36,670 nucleotides of DNA from an uncultured Atopobiaceae bacterium (GCA_944320385.1 CALUHH010000025.1:1-36670); one strand, 5' to 3'; numbered from the stretch's first letter, positions 16,549 to 24,326 are shown. Program-made: numbers and translations. The notes: generated by a model not told the origin, from the letters alone.

Positions 16549-17631
16549 TCACGCATCACTCGAATCAGTACTCGCTTCATCAATTGTTTTTTTCATTTGA
16601 CCGAAAACTCTGGCGGAGGAATACATTTCCGCGTGAGCTATGCAGTTCCTTTTTATGGACATGTGATCGGAGTCATCCAATTTCACAAAATTGAGCATTG
16701 CTTCAGCAAGAGCGTTGACATCAGGAGCGCACCCTATGCCGGTGGATCCCTCTTCAATGATCTCCTCAAAATACCGCCAATGGTAAGCAATTACAGGTAC
16801 TCCGGCAGCGTAAGCATCGATGATACTCCCAGGAAATCCTTCGCCAGCCCATGTTGTGGGAAAGAGAAGCGCTGCGTAATTCTTTACAACCTCGACACTG
16901 TCATTTGATCGAATCACGCCTTTGTACGAGACGTGATGGCAGTTATTCAAAATCGATTCGAATTCTGTTTGAAAATCCTTTTCTACGGGACCGTAGACAT
17001 CGAGTAGACAAGGAATGCCCTCATCGTTTAGCATTTCCGTTGCAGAGGCGGCGTCGGGTATTCCCTTAGCTACGCAAACCCGGCTAAAAGTGCAGAATCT
17101 TATAGGATTCCTTGCCGGTACGGGAAGACTGTCAGCATTCAAAGGAACAACATCTTTAAAATTTGGAAGGTATTCAACTTTCATCACGCCTAAACGCCGA
17201 AGTTCGTTGACAAGGCTCTGAGATTCAACCCAGTTAATTTGGAAAGTATTGAGTTGACGGACTAGCCGCACTCCATCTTCATCCCTTATGTTATCAGCAA
17301 GTTTTCCGCCAATAAGCGAGTGGAAGATTCGCTTATTAAACCGCTTTGCAGCCAGCGAGAGAAATGGAAAAAACGCCCTTCGTCCGCCTCGCGAAAGCAA
17401 AACGACGATATCATCGCACTTCATCATCGCGTTGATAAACGCGATGGCTACACGGAAAGGATTACGCATGTAATCGCGAGTGTCTACAGCCACAATCGCA
17501 TTGTTGCCGTAGTTTTCCTTCAGCAATTTCCAAATTGTCCTTGTTTTAACTGTCTGACCATCCGACAACTGCCCACTTGGGTCGATTCTTCCAATCAAAC
17601 ATATCTGCTTTGGCTCTCTGGACGGAATCAT
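16549..17631 (-). CDS. Glycosyltransferase, GT4 family
   Basis: A 360-residue GT-B enzyme with motifs RFCTFSRVCVAKGIPDAASA and CLLDVYGPVEKDF, and the donor-site block LLFPTTWAGEGFPGSIIDAYAAGVPVIA, holding the E-x7-D/E pair. The N-terminal Rossmann half (DIVVLLSRGGRRAFFPFLSLAAKRFNKRIFHSLIGGKLADN) is typical of EPS GT4 enzymes. The start ATG overlaps the TGA of the TupA-like gene by 4 bases, indicating coupled translation. It marks the right edge of the AT-rich half of the operon. Sugar specificity is unknown. Confidence 0.87.
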   Translation of the reverse strand: MIPSREPKQICLIGRIDPSGQLSDGQTVKTRTIWKLLKENYGNNAIVAVDTRDYMRNPFRVAIAFINAMMKCDDIVVLLSRGGRRAFFPFLSLAAKRFNKRIFHSLIGGKLADNIRDEDGVRLVRQLNTFQINWVESQSLVNELRRLGVMKVEYLPNFKDVVPLNADSLPVPARNPIRFCTFSRVCVAKGIPDAASATEMLNDEGIPCLLDVYGPVEKDFQTEFESILNNCHHVSYKGVIRSNDSVEVVKNYAALLFPTTWAGEGFPGSIIDAYAAGVPVIAYHWRYFEEIIEEGSTGIGCAPDVNALAEAMLNFVKLDDSDHMSIKRNCIAHAEMYSSARVFGQMKKTIDEASTDSSDA

Positions 17632-18623
17632 ACGTTCCCATCCCTCAGCGTGAAGCCCTTTGAAGGACGTTCCTTCTCGACCAAACCGGATGCTTTCTGA
17701 AGCGACAAATCCCAGTAGTCTCCAATTACTCGGTCGTACCTGTCTGGAATAATTCGCTCGAATCCGCTTCCGTTTGTAAAAGTCATCTCTCCGAAGTATG
17801 GGCGTCCGTTAATCGAGTAAAGATCGACCCGAACGTGCCCGAAGCCCTGTGATAGGGCTCGGGCAATCGTGATCATCTCATCGAAGCACGCTGGTCTCGG
17901 CACCTCTTCCTCGAGCTTCGGATAGTCATATTGAACCCAGGGCTGGCGCTTCCACTCCATGTCGAAAACCGCCCGGCGATGGTCTGAATACCTGTCGACA
18001 TCGACCCAAACAAAGCGGGGCTCCCCGTTAAAGCACATGAACTTGTAGTCCTTGAGCTCCCTTGACCCGTCGCCATCGACCATGTACTGCTCCGCGATAA
18101 CCTTCGGCTCTATGGCGTCGTACTGCATGTCGAAGAGGTACCAGGCGTCCTCGAAGGCCAGCCACTTCGAGAGCTTTCTCCTCAACCTCCCGAGGTCTGT
18201 GCTCTCCTTATCCTCGACGAAGGCGTTCGTTCCCGAAGCGTTGTTCGTCTTGATTACGAACCGATCGGGAAGCTTCTCGAAATCAATCTCATCTGCATGA
18301 TCCCAAACACCGAGCAACGGTATCAAGTATTGGCATCCGATGCGCTCGGCGACCCATTCCCTGCATGCGAATTTATCGCTCAGCAGCGATCTCATGGGAT
18401 TGTGATCGTACAGCTTCGACCACTGGATTTTCTCTGTGTAGCGCTGCGGATTCGAAAGATTCAGATCTGCACCGACGCGCGCTTTGTATAGACGGCCGAG
18501 TTCGGTCTCGATCTGGCGCGGGGTCATCGCCTTGTGGCGGCGAATCAGCACGGCCCTGTATGCGTCTCTTGCAAGCTCGAAGACCGATGGAAACTTGGAT
18601 GATACAAGATGCTTAACGTTCAA
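17628..18623 (-). CDS. TupA-like ATP-grasp protein
   Basis: A 331-residue protein of the ATPgrasp_TupA group: NPQRYTEKIQWSKLYDHNPMRSLLSDKFACREWVAERIG..YLIPLLGVWDHADEIDFEKLPDRFVIKTNNASGTN, with later FVWVDVDRYSDHRRAVFDMEWKRQPW and VRVDLYSINGRPYFGEMTFTNGSGFERI. The KTNNASGTN loop and the GEMTFTNGSG metal/ATP site are conserved. TupA was named for teichuronopeptide synthesis; in EPS loci these proteins are thought to ligate an amino acid or similar acid to a sugar, so an amide-decorated polymer is possible (inference). It starts at TTG (18621-18623), 4 bases after a strong TAGGAGG site. Confidence 0.85.
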   Translation of the reverse strand: MNVKHLVSSKFPSVFELARDAYRAVLIRRHKAMTPRQIETELGRLYKARVGADLNLSNPQRYTEKIQWSKLYDHNPMRSLLSDKFACREWVAERIGCQYLIPLLGVWDHADEIDFEKLPDRFVIKTNNASGTNAFVEDKESTDLGRLRRKLSKWLAFEDAWYLFDMQYDAIEPKVIAEQYMVDGDGSRELKDYKFMCFNGEPRFVWVDVDRYSDHRRAVFDMEWKRQPWVQYDYPKLEEEVPRPACFDEMITIARALSQGFGHVRVDLYSINGRPYFGEMTFTNGSGFERIIPDRYDRVIGDYWDLSLQKASGLVEKERPSKGFTLRDGNV

Positions 18624-18662
18624 GGCGCCTCCTAAGCAGCACGGCTAGACCAGCTGACGGCA

Positions 18663-19976
18663 CTACAGGCGCCAGTAGCGGTAGTCCGCGAACTCGGCCT
18701 TGTCCAAAATGCTCTTGACGTCCACGACCACCTTGCGGCCGTCGGGGCCGTCGGCGAGCATCGCCTTGATCGCGCCGGGTCCCATCTCCCTGAACTGCCG
18801 GTGCGCCACGGCGATGACCAGGCAGTCGAGGTCCTTCATCTCGCCCACAGGGACGAGATCCACGCCGTAGGCGCGCTTGGCCTCGGCGGGTTCGGCCCAA
18901 GGGTCGGCGACGACGGGCTCGATGCCGTACTGGGCGAAGCGCTTGAGGATGTCCTCCACCTTGGAGTTGCGCACGTCCGGGCAGTCCTCCTTGAAGGTGA
19001 TGCCGAGTACGCCCACGCGGGCCTTCGCGGGCGCCAGGCCCGCCCGCACCATCTCGCGGATGGCGGCGTCGGCCACGAACTCTCCCATGCCGTCGTTGAC
19101 CTTGCGGCCCGCGAGGATGATCTGGCTGTGGTAGCCGAGCTTCTCCGCCTCGTAGGTGAAATAGTAGGGGTCGACTCCTATGCAGTGGCCGCCAACGAGG
19201 CCCGGGCGGAACCCGAGGGCGTTCCACTTGGTGTTCATTCCGTCCACGACCTCGGAGGTGTCGATACCCATGCGGTCGAAGACCATGGCGAGCTCGTTCA
19301 TGAACGCGATGTTGATATCGCGCTGGGAGTTCTCCACGACCTTGATCGCCTCGGCAGTCTTGATGGTGGAGACGGGGTAGGTGCCCGCCTCGATCACGAT
19401 GTCGTAGACCCTCTTGATCTCCTCAAGGGACTCGGCGTCCATGCCGGAGACGATCTTGCGGATGGTGGTGAGCGTATGCACGCGATCGCCTGGGTTGATG
19501 CGCTCCGGGGAGTAGCCCACCTTGAAGTCCACGCCGCACCTGAGCCCGGACTCCTCCTCCAGGATGGGAACGCACACGTCCTCGGTGACGCCGGGGTAGA
19601 CCGTGGACTCGTAGACCACGATGGAGCCGGGCTTGAGGTGCTTGCCCAGCGTCCTGGACGCGCCCTCCACCGGGGAGAGGTCGGGGGTCTTGTCCTGGTT
19701 CACCGGGGTGGGTACGGCAACGATGTGGAAGCGCGCCTCCTCCAGCTTGGAGGGGTCGGCGGTGAACTCGACCGTCGACCCCGCGACCGCCTCGTTCCCG
19801 ACCTCGTTGGTGGGATCGACGCCCTTCTTGTACTGCTCGATCTTGGCCTCGTTGAGGTCGTAGCCGACGACCTTCACGTGCTTGGCGAACTCGACGGCGA
19901 TGGGCATGCCCACGTAGCCGAGTCCCACGAGTGAGAGCTTGGCCTTTCCGTCGATGAGGTCCTGATAGATACTCAT
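18663..19976 (-). CDS. Nucleotide-sugar 6-dehydrogenase (UDP-GalNAc/ManNAc type, WbpO/TviB-like)
   Basis: A 437-residue NAD-dependent enzyme oxidising C6 of a UDP-sugar to a uronic acid. The N-terminal Rossmann motif is LVGLGYVGMPIAVEFAK, the middle helix block is NSQRDINIAFMNELAMVFDRMGIDTSEVVDGMNTKW, the catalytic Cys is in PGLVGGHCIGVDPYY (about residue 265), and the C-terminal domain has ITFKEDCPDVRNSKVEDI. ENSQRDINIAFMNEL and the TviB-like spacing favour the N-acetylhexosamine branch over UDP-glucose dehydrogenase. The product would make the EPS acidic. ATG at 19976 has a GAAGGA site; the ORF upstream of it overlaps the GT2 gene and is not used. Confidence 0.9.
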   Translation of the reverse strand: MSIYQDLIDGKAKLSLVGLGYVGMPIAVEFAKHVKVVGYDLNEAKIEQYKKGVDPTNEVGNEAVAGSTVEFTADPSKLEEARFHIVAVPTPVNQDKTPDLSPVEGASRTLGKHLKPGSIVVYESTVYPGVTEDVCVPILEEESGLRCGVDFKVGYSPERINPGDRVHTLTTIRKIVSGMDAESLEEIKRVYDIVIEAGTYPVSTIKTAEAIKVVENSQRDINIAFMNELAMVFDRMGIDTSEVVDGMNTKWNALGFRPGLVGGHCIGVDPYYFTYEAEKLGYHSQIILAGRKVNDGMGEFVADAAIREMVRAGLAPAKARVGVLGITFKEDCPDVRNSKVEDILKRFAQYGIEPVVADPWAEPAEAKRAYGVDLVPVGEMKDLDCLVIAVAHRQFREMGPGAIKAMLADGPDGRKVVVDVKSILDKAEFADYRYWRL

Positions 19977-19981
19977 TGGTG

Positions 19982-20779
19982 CTACATCCTTCCTATTCTC
20001 TTCAAGGTCGCATGGAACAACTGCCAGAACTGGCAGTAGGCGGCGTAGGGGGCGCTCAGCCCCTCGATATGGCGGTAGAGGTGCCACGTGTACTTCATCG
20101 CGGATAGCTTGTTCGCGGACACCGAGCCCTTGCGCTTGCGGTTCTTCGCGAGGATCTCGTCCAATCCGTGCGCGGTGACTCCGCTTCTGAGCACCCTGAG
20201 CCACGTCGCGCCGTCCTGCCTCTTTCGCAGGTCGGGCATCACGAGCAGGGACCGGTCGACTATCTCGGTGTCGAACATGACGGTGTGTGTGCAGGTCACG
20301 GGAGCCTTCAGGAACCCCTTGTATCCGATGCTCTCAGGGACGTGGACGTAGTTCCTGTGGGACCCGTCCTCGTTGATGGTCTCGTACGAGGTGAAGCACA
20401 TGCCGACCCCGCCGTCCCGCATGAAGGCGAGCTGGCGCTCGAGCTTCTCCGGCGCCCACAGGTCGTCCGAGTCAAAGTAGGCGACGAATCGGCCCCTGGC
20501 CTCGCGGAGGGCGCGGTTGCGCGCCGCTGCGGGTCCTTGATTGGTTTCCTGACGGAACAGGAGCACCCTTGCGTCGGAACGGGCGTAACCCCCTACGAGG
20601 CAGCATGTCCCATCGGACGAGCAGTCATCGACCACCAGGAGCTCCCAGCTCGGGTAGGTTTGGGCAATCACCGATTCAATGGTCTCTCCGACGAAGGCCT
20701 CCGAGTTGTACGTTGGCATGATTATCGAAATGTTGGGAACGGAGGCGCCTGCCTCCGCCTTAAGGTCGACCTTATCCAT
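19982..20779 (-). CDS. Glycosyltransferase, GT2 family
   Basis: A 265-residue GT-A enzyme: ISIIMPTYNSEAFVGETIESVIAQTYPSWELLVVDDCSSDGT (nucleotide-binding Asp pair), the DXD metal motif in GRFVAYFDSDDLWAPEKL, and acceptor-side RKRQDGATWLRVLRSG. It is close in pattern to TuaG-type enzymes. It follows the phosphoglycosyl transferase gene after 1 base, with a GGAAGGGGG site, so it probably adds the second sugar of the repeat unit. It is GC-rich like the first genes of the operon. Donor sugar is unknown. Confidence 0.9.
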   Translation of the reverse strand: MDKVDLKAEAGASVPNISIIMPTYNSEAFVGETIESVIAQTYPSWELLVVDDCSSDGTCCLVGGYARSDARVLLFRQETNQGPAAARNRALREARGRFVAYFDSDDLWAPEKLERQLAFMRDGGVGMCFTSYETINEDGSHRNYVHVPESIGYKGFLKAPVTCTHTVMFDTEIVDRSLLVMPDLRKRQDGATWLRVLRSGVTAHGLDEILAKNRKRKGSVSANKLSAMKYTWHLYRHIEGLSAPYAAYCQFWQLFHATLKRIGRM

Positions 20780-20780
20780 G

Positions 20781-21608
20781 TCAGTGCCCCCTTCCGGTGA
20801 CGACGCACACGACCGTTCGGGCTATCACCTTGAGGTCGACCCAGGGGCCGCACTCGCGGATGTAGCGCAGGTCGAGGTCGACCCATTCGTCGAAGGTGAT
20901 GTCGTCCCGGTTCGGTTGCACCTGCCAGAAGCAGGTGAGGCCCTGCTTGACGGACAGGCGCTGGCGGTCGCGGTCGGTGTACTCCGCCACCTCGCGCGGC
21001 AGCGCGGGGCGCGGGCCGACCACGGAGAGGTCGCCCTTGAGGACGTTGACGAACTGGGGCAGCTCGTCCAGGGATACCTTGCGGATGACGCGGCCCACGC
21101 GGGTGACGCGCGGGTCGTCGTGGAGCTTGAACACAGGGCCTGTCTTCTCGTTGCGCTCCAGCAGCTGCGCCAGGCGCGTCTCGGCATCGGTCACCATGGA
21201 GCGGAACTTGTACATCTGGAACTCGCGCCCGTCCCTGCCGACGCGGACCTGCTTGAAGAGGACGGGCCCGTGCGGGTCGTCAAGCTTGATGGCCATGGCC
21301 ACGATGGCGTAGAGCCAGCAGAGGCCGACGAGCACGGCCAGGCTGAATACGATGTCGAAGGCGCGCTTGCAGAAGCGGTAGCCGATCCTGCCCGTGCGCA
21401 GGCGCTCGGCGGCGGCCTGGGTGACCGGGTCGATCGTGACGGGGGCGGAATGCCCGGTCTTACCCTCGGTATTCGTTTTCGCAGCGGAAACGGAGGCCTC
21501 CGACAGGGCCTCCTCTGGAGCGGCCATCACGCCAGCCCCCGTATGGCTAAGCGGTACATCGAGCGCCCCCTCAATGTTCGAGGGCATGCCTTGTTCCATC
21601 AGTCCCAT
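20781..21608 (-). CDS. Polyprenyl-phosphate sugar-1-phosphate transferase (initiating enzyme)
   Basis: A 275-residue monotopic phosphoglycosyl transferase. A variable N-terminus of about 85 residues precedes one re-entrant membrane segment (RFCKRAFDIVFSLAVLVGLCWLYAIVAMAIKL). The catalytic domain shows GPVLFKQVRVGRDGREFQMYKFRSM, then VSLDELPQFVNVLKGDLSVVGPRPALP and GLTCFWQV. It transfers a sugar phosphate from a UDP-sugar to undecaprenyl phosphate, the first step of EPS assembly. The ATG at 21608 is the first of several (21599, 21587 also possible); the ORF extends to a TTG at 21659 without a good ribosome site. It is the second gene of the operon, after the NusG-like gene. Confidence 0.9.
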   Translation of the reverse strand: MGLMEQGMPSNIEGALDVPLSHTGAGVMAAPEEALSEASVSAAKTNTEGKTGHSAPVTIDPVTQAAAERLRTGRIGYRFCKRAFDIVFSLAVLVGLCWLYAIVAMAIKLDDPHGPVLFKQVRVGRDGREFQMYKFRSMVTDAETRLAQLLERNEKTGPVFKLHDDPRVTRVGRVIRKVSLDELPQFVNVLKGDLSVVGPRPALPREVAEYTDRDRQRLSVKQGLTCFWQVQPNRDDITFDEWVDLDLRYIRECGPWVDLKVIARTVVCVVTGRGH

Positions 21609-21677
21609 CGACAAAGATCCCGACCCTGATCCCGTGTTCCTGCAGTTGCGGTGGTGCAAAATACGCCGTCAATCTCG

Positions 21678-22286
21678 TCAGCTCTTGAACGGCACGTCTA
21701 TCGGCGCCTGCTCGGTGAAGGCGGCGTCCCCGTCCCCAACGCGCACCTGGCAGCGCCTGCGGTGGCGGTCCACCTTGGAGATGCGCGGCTCCTGGCCCAC
21801 GAGCGGGCCGGACTGAACGTGCAGGACCCCGTCCACGATCACAGCGGTGGAGCTGCGGATGACGTGGCTCCCGTCCATGGCGGCGGCGTACCAGGCCGCG
21901 GCCTCGTCGGCGAGCGGGGCCCAGGACCGGACGTCCGTTCCCACCAGCTCGACGGGGAGCGTGAGGCCGGCAATCGCCTTGGCGAGCCCCGCCGCGTCCG
22001 AGGAGATAGCGAAGGCGTAGCCCCGGTACATGTTCACGGGCTCCAGGAACCAGACCCCGGCACGCTTCATCCAGCGCTCCTTGCGCAGCACGAAGGCGTC
22101 CTTGAGGACGGACCCCGGCAGCAGGCGCTTGAGCTCGGCGCAGATCGTCGCCTCGCGCCCCTCCGGCATCCGCAGGAGGTACCAGCGCTCGCGGCCGCGC
22201 GGGGTGCGCCGCCCCATGGGGAGCCCTGCGGCCAGGCTGCCGCCGCGCGCTGCCGACCTCGCTGCTGACGCTGCCGCGACGGTCAT
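21678..22286 (-). CDS. NusG-like specialised transcription antiterminator (LoaP/UpxY-like)
   Basis: A 202-residue NusG paralogue. ATG at 22286 has a GGGAAGGGAGG site 7 bases upstream; a longer ORF to 22436 would start within the promoter switch. The NGN domain begins RERWYLLRMPEGREATICAELKRLLPG and continues MKRAGVWFLEPVNMYRGYAFAIS. A KOW-type C-terminal domain contains GPLVGQEPRISKVDRHRRRCQVRV. Specialised NusG proteins are commonly the first gene of long polysaccharide operons and let RNA polymerase read through to the distal genes. Here it is promoter-proximal and next to a probable invertible segment, so inversion would control the whole operon through this gene. Ala-rich residues 1-30 are poorly conserved. 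Confidence 0.87.
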   Translation of the reverse strand: MTVAAASAARSAARGGSLAAGLPMGRRTPRGRERWYLLRMPEGREATICAELKRLLPGSVLKDAFVLRKERWMKRAGVWFLEPVNMYRGYAFAISSDAAGLAKAIAGLTLPVELVGTDVRSWAPLADEAAAWYAAAMDGSHVIRSSTAVIVDGVLHVQSGPLVGQEPRISKVDRHRRRCQVRVGDGDAAFTEQAPIDVPFKS

Positions 22287-22339
22287 CCCGACCCCTCCCT
22301 TCCCGGTGCCCGCGCTCGCGCCCCGGGCGGGGATGCGCG

Positions 22340-22355
22340 AAAAGGTACACCTTTT
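22340..22355. repeat. Candidate invertase crossover site, left (AC centre)
   Basis: AAAAGGTACACCTTTT: two perfect 7-bp arms around a 2-bp AC centre. The matching site at 22467-22482 has a GT centre, so the two sites are inverted relative to each other. Serine invertases cut at such asymmetric 2-bp centres. TTGACA at 22354-22359 overlaps its right end. Confidence 0.65.
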
Positions 22356-22376
22356 GACACTCTCCAAAACAGGGAC

Positions 22377-22382
22377 ATTATA
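22377..22382 (-). promoter_or_regulatory. -10 box of the EPS operon promoter
   Basis: TATAAT on the minus strand. Transcription would start near 22370 and give a leader of about 85 bases before the NusG-like ATG, including the left crossover dyad. The -35 region (near 22400) overlaps a CATTTTG/CAAAATG operator-like dyad, suggesting an activator or repressor. Confidence 0.5.
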
Positions 22383-22396
22383 CGTCACCCCTCCGA

Positions 22397-22414
22397 CATT
22401 TTGCGGACAAAATG
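22397..22414. promoter_or_regulatory. Operator-like dyad inside the invertible segment
   Basis: CATTTTG-CGGA-CAAAATG, 7-bp perfect arms, centred near -36 relative to the minus-strand start inferred from TATAAT. A candidate binding site for a dimeric regulator. Confidence 0.4.
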
Positions 22415-22466
22415 CCTGCTCCACACAACCCGACACCCGCTCCGACCTGCGGAAAGAGGCCGAGTT

Positions 22467-22482
22467 AAAAGGTGTACTTTTT
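22467..22482. repeat. Candidate invertase crossover site, right (GT centre)
   Basis: AAAAGGTGTACTTTTT: the same arms as the left site with one mismatch, and a GT centre. It is the reverse complement of the left site at 15 of 16 positions. It lies 50 bp from the invertase stop codon. Confidence 0.65.
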
Positions 22483-22532
22483 GCTGCAGCGGAAAACTGC
22501 CATTTACCAGCGCAAACACAGCTGCATGACTA

Positions 22533-23147
22533 CTATTCCGACACCCCTTTCGCCCGGTCCTCCCGTAGCCACTTGTCGAACGTCGAGATTGACACCTTGA
22601 GGCGCGATGCCGCCTCCGACCTGGTGATATGTCCGTCCAGGTACGCCTTCCGCGTGGATTTGTACGTCCCGGGCCTTCTCTTCTTCGGTCGTCCGAATTT
22701 GACCCCGCGTGCCTTCGCCGCCGCGATCCCCTCGGCTTGCCGCTGGTGTATGCTCTCGCGCTCCACCTGCGCCACGTAGGACAGCAGCTGCAGCACGATG
22801 TCCCCGATCAGCACGCCCGTGATCCCGTCCCGCTCGCGCCTCGTGTCCAGCAGCGGCATGTCCAGCACCACCACGGCCGCCCCGCGCACCTTGGTGATGT
22901 CCCTCCACTGCTCGATGATCTCCTCGTAGCTGCGCCCGAACCGGTCGATCGACTTCACCACCAGCACGTCGCCCTCACGCAGCGCCTCCTTCATGGCGAT
23001 CCACTGCGGCCGCTCGAAGTCCTTGCCGCTCGCCTTGTCCGCGAAGATGTCCTCCCGGGCCACCCCGAACTCCGCCAGCGCGTCCATCTGCCGATCCAGG
23101 TTCTGCTCCCGCGTCGACACCCGCGCGTACCCGTACGTCCTCGCCAT
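22533..23147 (-). CDS. Serine recombinase (resolvase/DNA-invertase family)
   Basis: A 204-residue small serine recombinase. Catalytic domain: TYGYARVSTREQNLDRQ with nucleophile Ser11, DIFADKASGKDFERPQW, and GDVLVVKSIDRFGRSYEEI, followed by the long E helix (LLSYVAQVERESIHQRQAEGIAAAKARGVKFGRPKK). A C-terminal Hin-type HTH follows (ITRSEAASRLKVSISTFDKWLRE). Length and ARGVKFGRPKK linker match invertases and resolvases, not large serine integrases. Start ATG at 23147 has GGCGGGG upstream. Its stop is 50 bp from two inverted crossover-like sites that bracket the EPS promoter, so local promoter inversion is the most likely job. A role in moving the EPS cassette is an alternative. Confidence 0.9.
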   Translation of the reverse strand: MARTYGYARVSTREQNLDRQMDALAEFGVAREDIFADKASGKDFERPQWIAMKEALREGDVLVVKSIDRFGRSYEEIIEQWRDITKVRGAAVVVLDMPLLDTRRERDGITGVLIGDIVLQLLSYVAQVERESIHQRQAEGIAAAKARGVKFGRPKKRRPGTYKSTRKAYLDGHITRSEAASRLKVSISTFDKWLREDRAKGVSE

Positions 23148-23275
23148 CAAAACCCCGCCTTCCCGCCCGCGCGCCACCCGCCCCGACCTGCGCGGGCGCA
23201 AGCAGGCAGGGGCCCACGCGCCAACGTTAAAAGGCGGTCGCAAACCGCCCGCCATACCCGGGTTCCCAACGCGCT

Positions 23276-23283
23276 GGTAGAAT
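23276..23283 (+). promoter_or_regulatory. Candidate -10 (GGTAGAAT) of the abi gene
   Basis: GGTAGAAT, about 27 bp before the GTG start, the third of four such boxes. A GGCGGT/ACCGCC hairpin-forming dyad lies just upstream at 23231-23247. Confidence 0.4.
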
Positions 23284-23309
23284 GGGCCGGTAACGGAACG
23301 GAGGCCCCA

Positions 23310-24314
23310 GTGGACAACGAAGCCCAAACGACCCAGATCCAAGACGACAACGCAAACATCGGCGCAGCCGAGGCGCACCCCAAGCCGATGCTCACCGTCG
23401 ACCAGCAGATAGCCCACATGAAAGCGAAGGGCATAACCTTCGACCTCGTCTCCGAGGCAGAGGCCGCAGCCCACCTGCGCGCCAAGTGCCAGTTCTTCCG
23501 CGTCTACGCCTACCGCCGCAACTTCGACCGCCACGTCGGCGGCGACCGCGACGGGCAGTACGTCGGCCTCGACTTCGGGCATCTCCGCGTCCTGTCGAAC
23601 CTCGACCGCAAGCTGCGCGACGCCCTGCTCCCCATGGCGCTCGACCTGGAGCACTTCGCCAAGGTGCGCCTGCTCGCCGCAGCCGAAGACGCCGGCGAAG
23701 ACGGCTACGCCGTCATGCGCGGCTACATGGCATCCGTCACGGACAGGCAGAGATCCCATCTGGAGCGCGAGCTCGACCGCCGCGAGGACGATCCCTATGC
23801 CGGCGATGTCGTGCGCAAGTACCGGCACGACATGCCGCTCTGGGCGTTCTGCGAGGTCGTCTCGTTCGGCGCCTTCCTCGGCGTCCTGAGGTTCTGCGCC
23901 GACCGCTGGGGCGACGCGGAGCTCTCGGACCTCCATTACCACCTCAAGTGGGTAAAGTCGATCCGCAACGCTTCCGCGCACGGCTCATGCGCAGTCAACG
24001 ACCTCTCCGAGCGCCCGTCGCGCCGCTGGCGAGCGCCCGACGCCGTCACGAGGGCGCTCGCCTCGTGCGGCGTCCCGAAGCGCTTGCGCGCAAAGCGCCT
24101 CAGGAGCCCGCGCATGGCCCAGATGTGCACGCTGCTGTACCTCTACGACCGGACCGTCCCCGAGGGCACCGTGCGCACCGACCGCGAGAGCGCGCTGGCC
24201 GACCTGTTCGGCTACCTCCACGGCGAGGGCGCCTGCCTCCCGAGCGAGAACCCGGCAGTCTCCTCGCTCACCTTCGCCGAGCGCTTGACACGCGGCCTCG
24301 GTCTGATAGACTGA
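23310..24314 (+). CDS. Abi_2 (AbiD/AbiF-like) HEPN abortive-infection protein
   Basis: A 334-residue protein. GTG start with GGAACGGAGG 5 bases upstream. After a variable N-terminus, Abi_2-like blocks appear: LTVDQQIAHMKAKGITFD, HLRAKCQFFRVYAYRRNF, FGHLRVLSNLDRKLRDALLPMALDLEHFAKVRLLA, YRHDMPLWAFCEVVSFGAFLGVL, and the HEPN active-site motif in WVKSIRNASAHGS (R219, N220, H224). HEPN R-x4-H proteins are usually RNases; Abi_2 members stop phage growth by harming the infected cell. It has its own promoter-like box on the + strand, against the EPS and phage late genes, and is followed within 12 bases by a tandem hairpin RNA. Published work describes AbiF proteins paired with structured RNA antitoxins, which this layout fits. 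Confidence 0.85.
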   Translation: MDNEAQTTQIQDDNANIGAAEAHPKPMLTVDQQIAHMKAKGITFDLVSEAEAAAHLRAKCQFFRVYAYRRNFDRHVGGDRDGQYVGLDFGHLRVLSNLDRKLRDALLPMALDLEHFAKVRLLAAAEDAGEDGYAVMRGYMASVTDRQRSHLERELDRREDDPYAGDVVRKYRHDMPLWAFCEVVSFGAFLGVLRFCADRWGDAELSDLHYHLKWVKSIRNASAHGSCAVNDLSERPSRRWRAPDAVTRALASCGVPKRLRAKRLRSPRMAQMCTLLYLYDRTVPEGTVRTDRESALADLFGYLHGEGACLPSENPAVSSLTFAERLTRGLGLID

Positions 24315-24326
24315 CTCGCATACAGC

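Larger units (their letters stand above)
22348..22474. promoter_or_regulatory. Probable invertible promoter segment of the EPS operon
   Basis: About 127 bp between the centres of two inverted 16-bp dyads, 54 bp upstream of the NusG-like gene and beside a serine invertase gene. The segment holds a perfect TATAAT on the minus strand (22382-22377) facing the EPS operon, with no strong -35. On the + strand there is TTGACA (22354-22359), with a weak ATTATA 17 bp later. It also holds a dyad CATTTTG/CAAAATG (22397-22414). As drawn, the perfect -10 faces the operon, so I infer the ON orientation. After inversion it would point at the 3' end of the invertase gene. Confidence 0.62.

Noticed and set aside
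18801..19934. A 377-codon + strand ORF opposite the sugar dehydrogenase
   Set aside because: Mirror of a well-defined enzyme gene; its residues only reflect the opposite codons.
22354..22382. TTGACA-17-ATTATA on the + strand as the main promoter
   Set aside because: The -10 matches consensus poorly and would read towards the 3' end of the invertase gene. The perfect TATAAT on the minus strand fits the EPS operon better, though dual use after inversion remains possible.
22030..22779. + strand ORF crossing the invertible segment
   Set aside because: Antisense to the NusG-like and invertase genes, without start signals or domains.
23147..23981. N-terminal extension of the serine recombinase up to 23981
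   Set aside because: The extension is antisense to the Abi gene and precedes the normal family start MARTYGYARVS, which has its own ribosome site.
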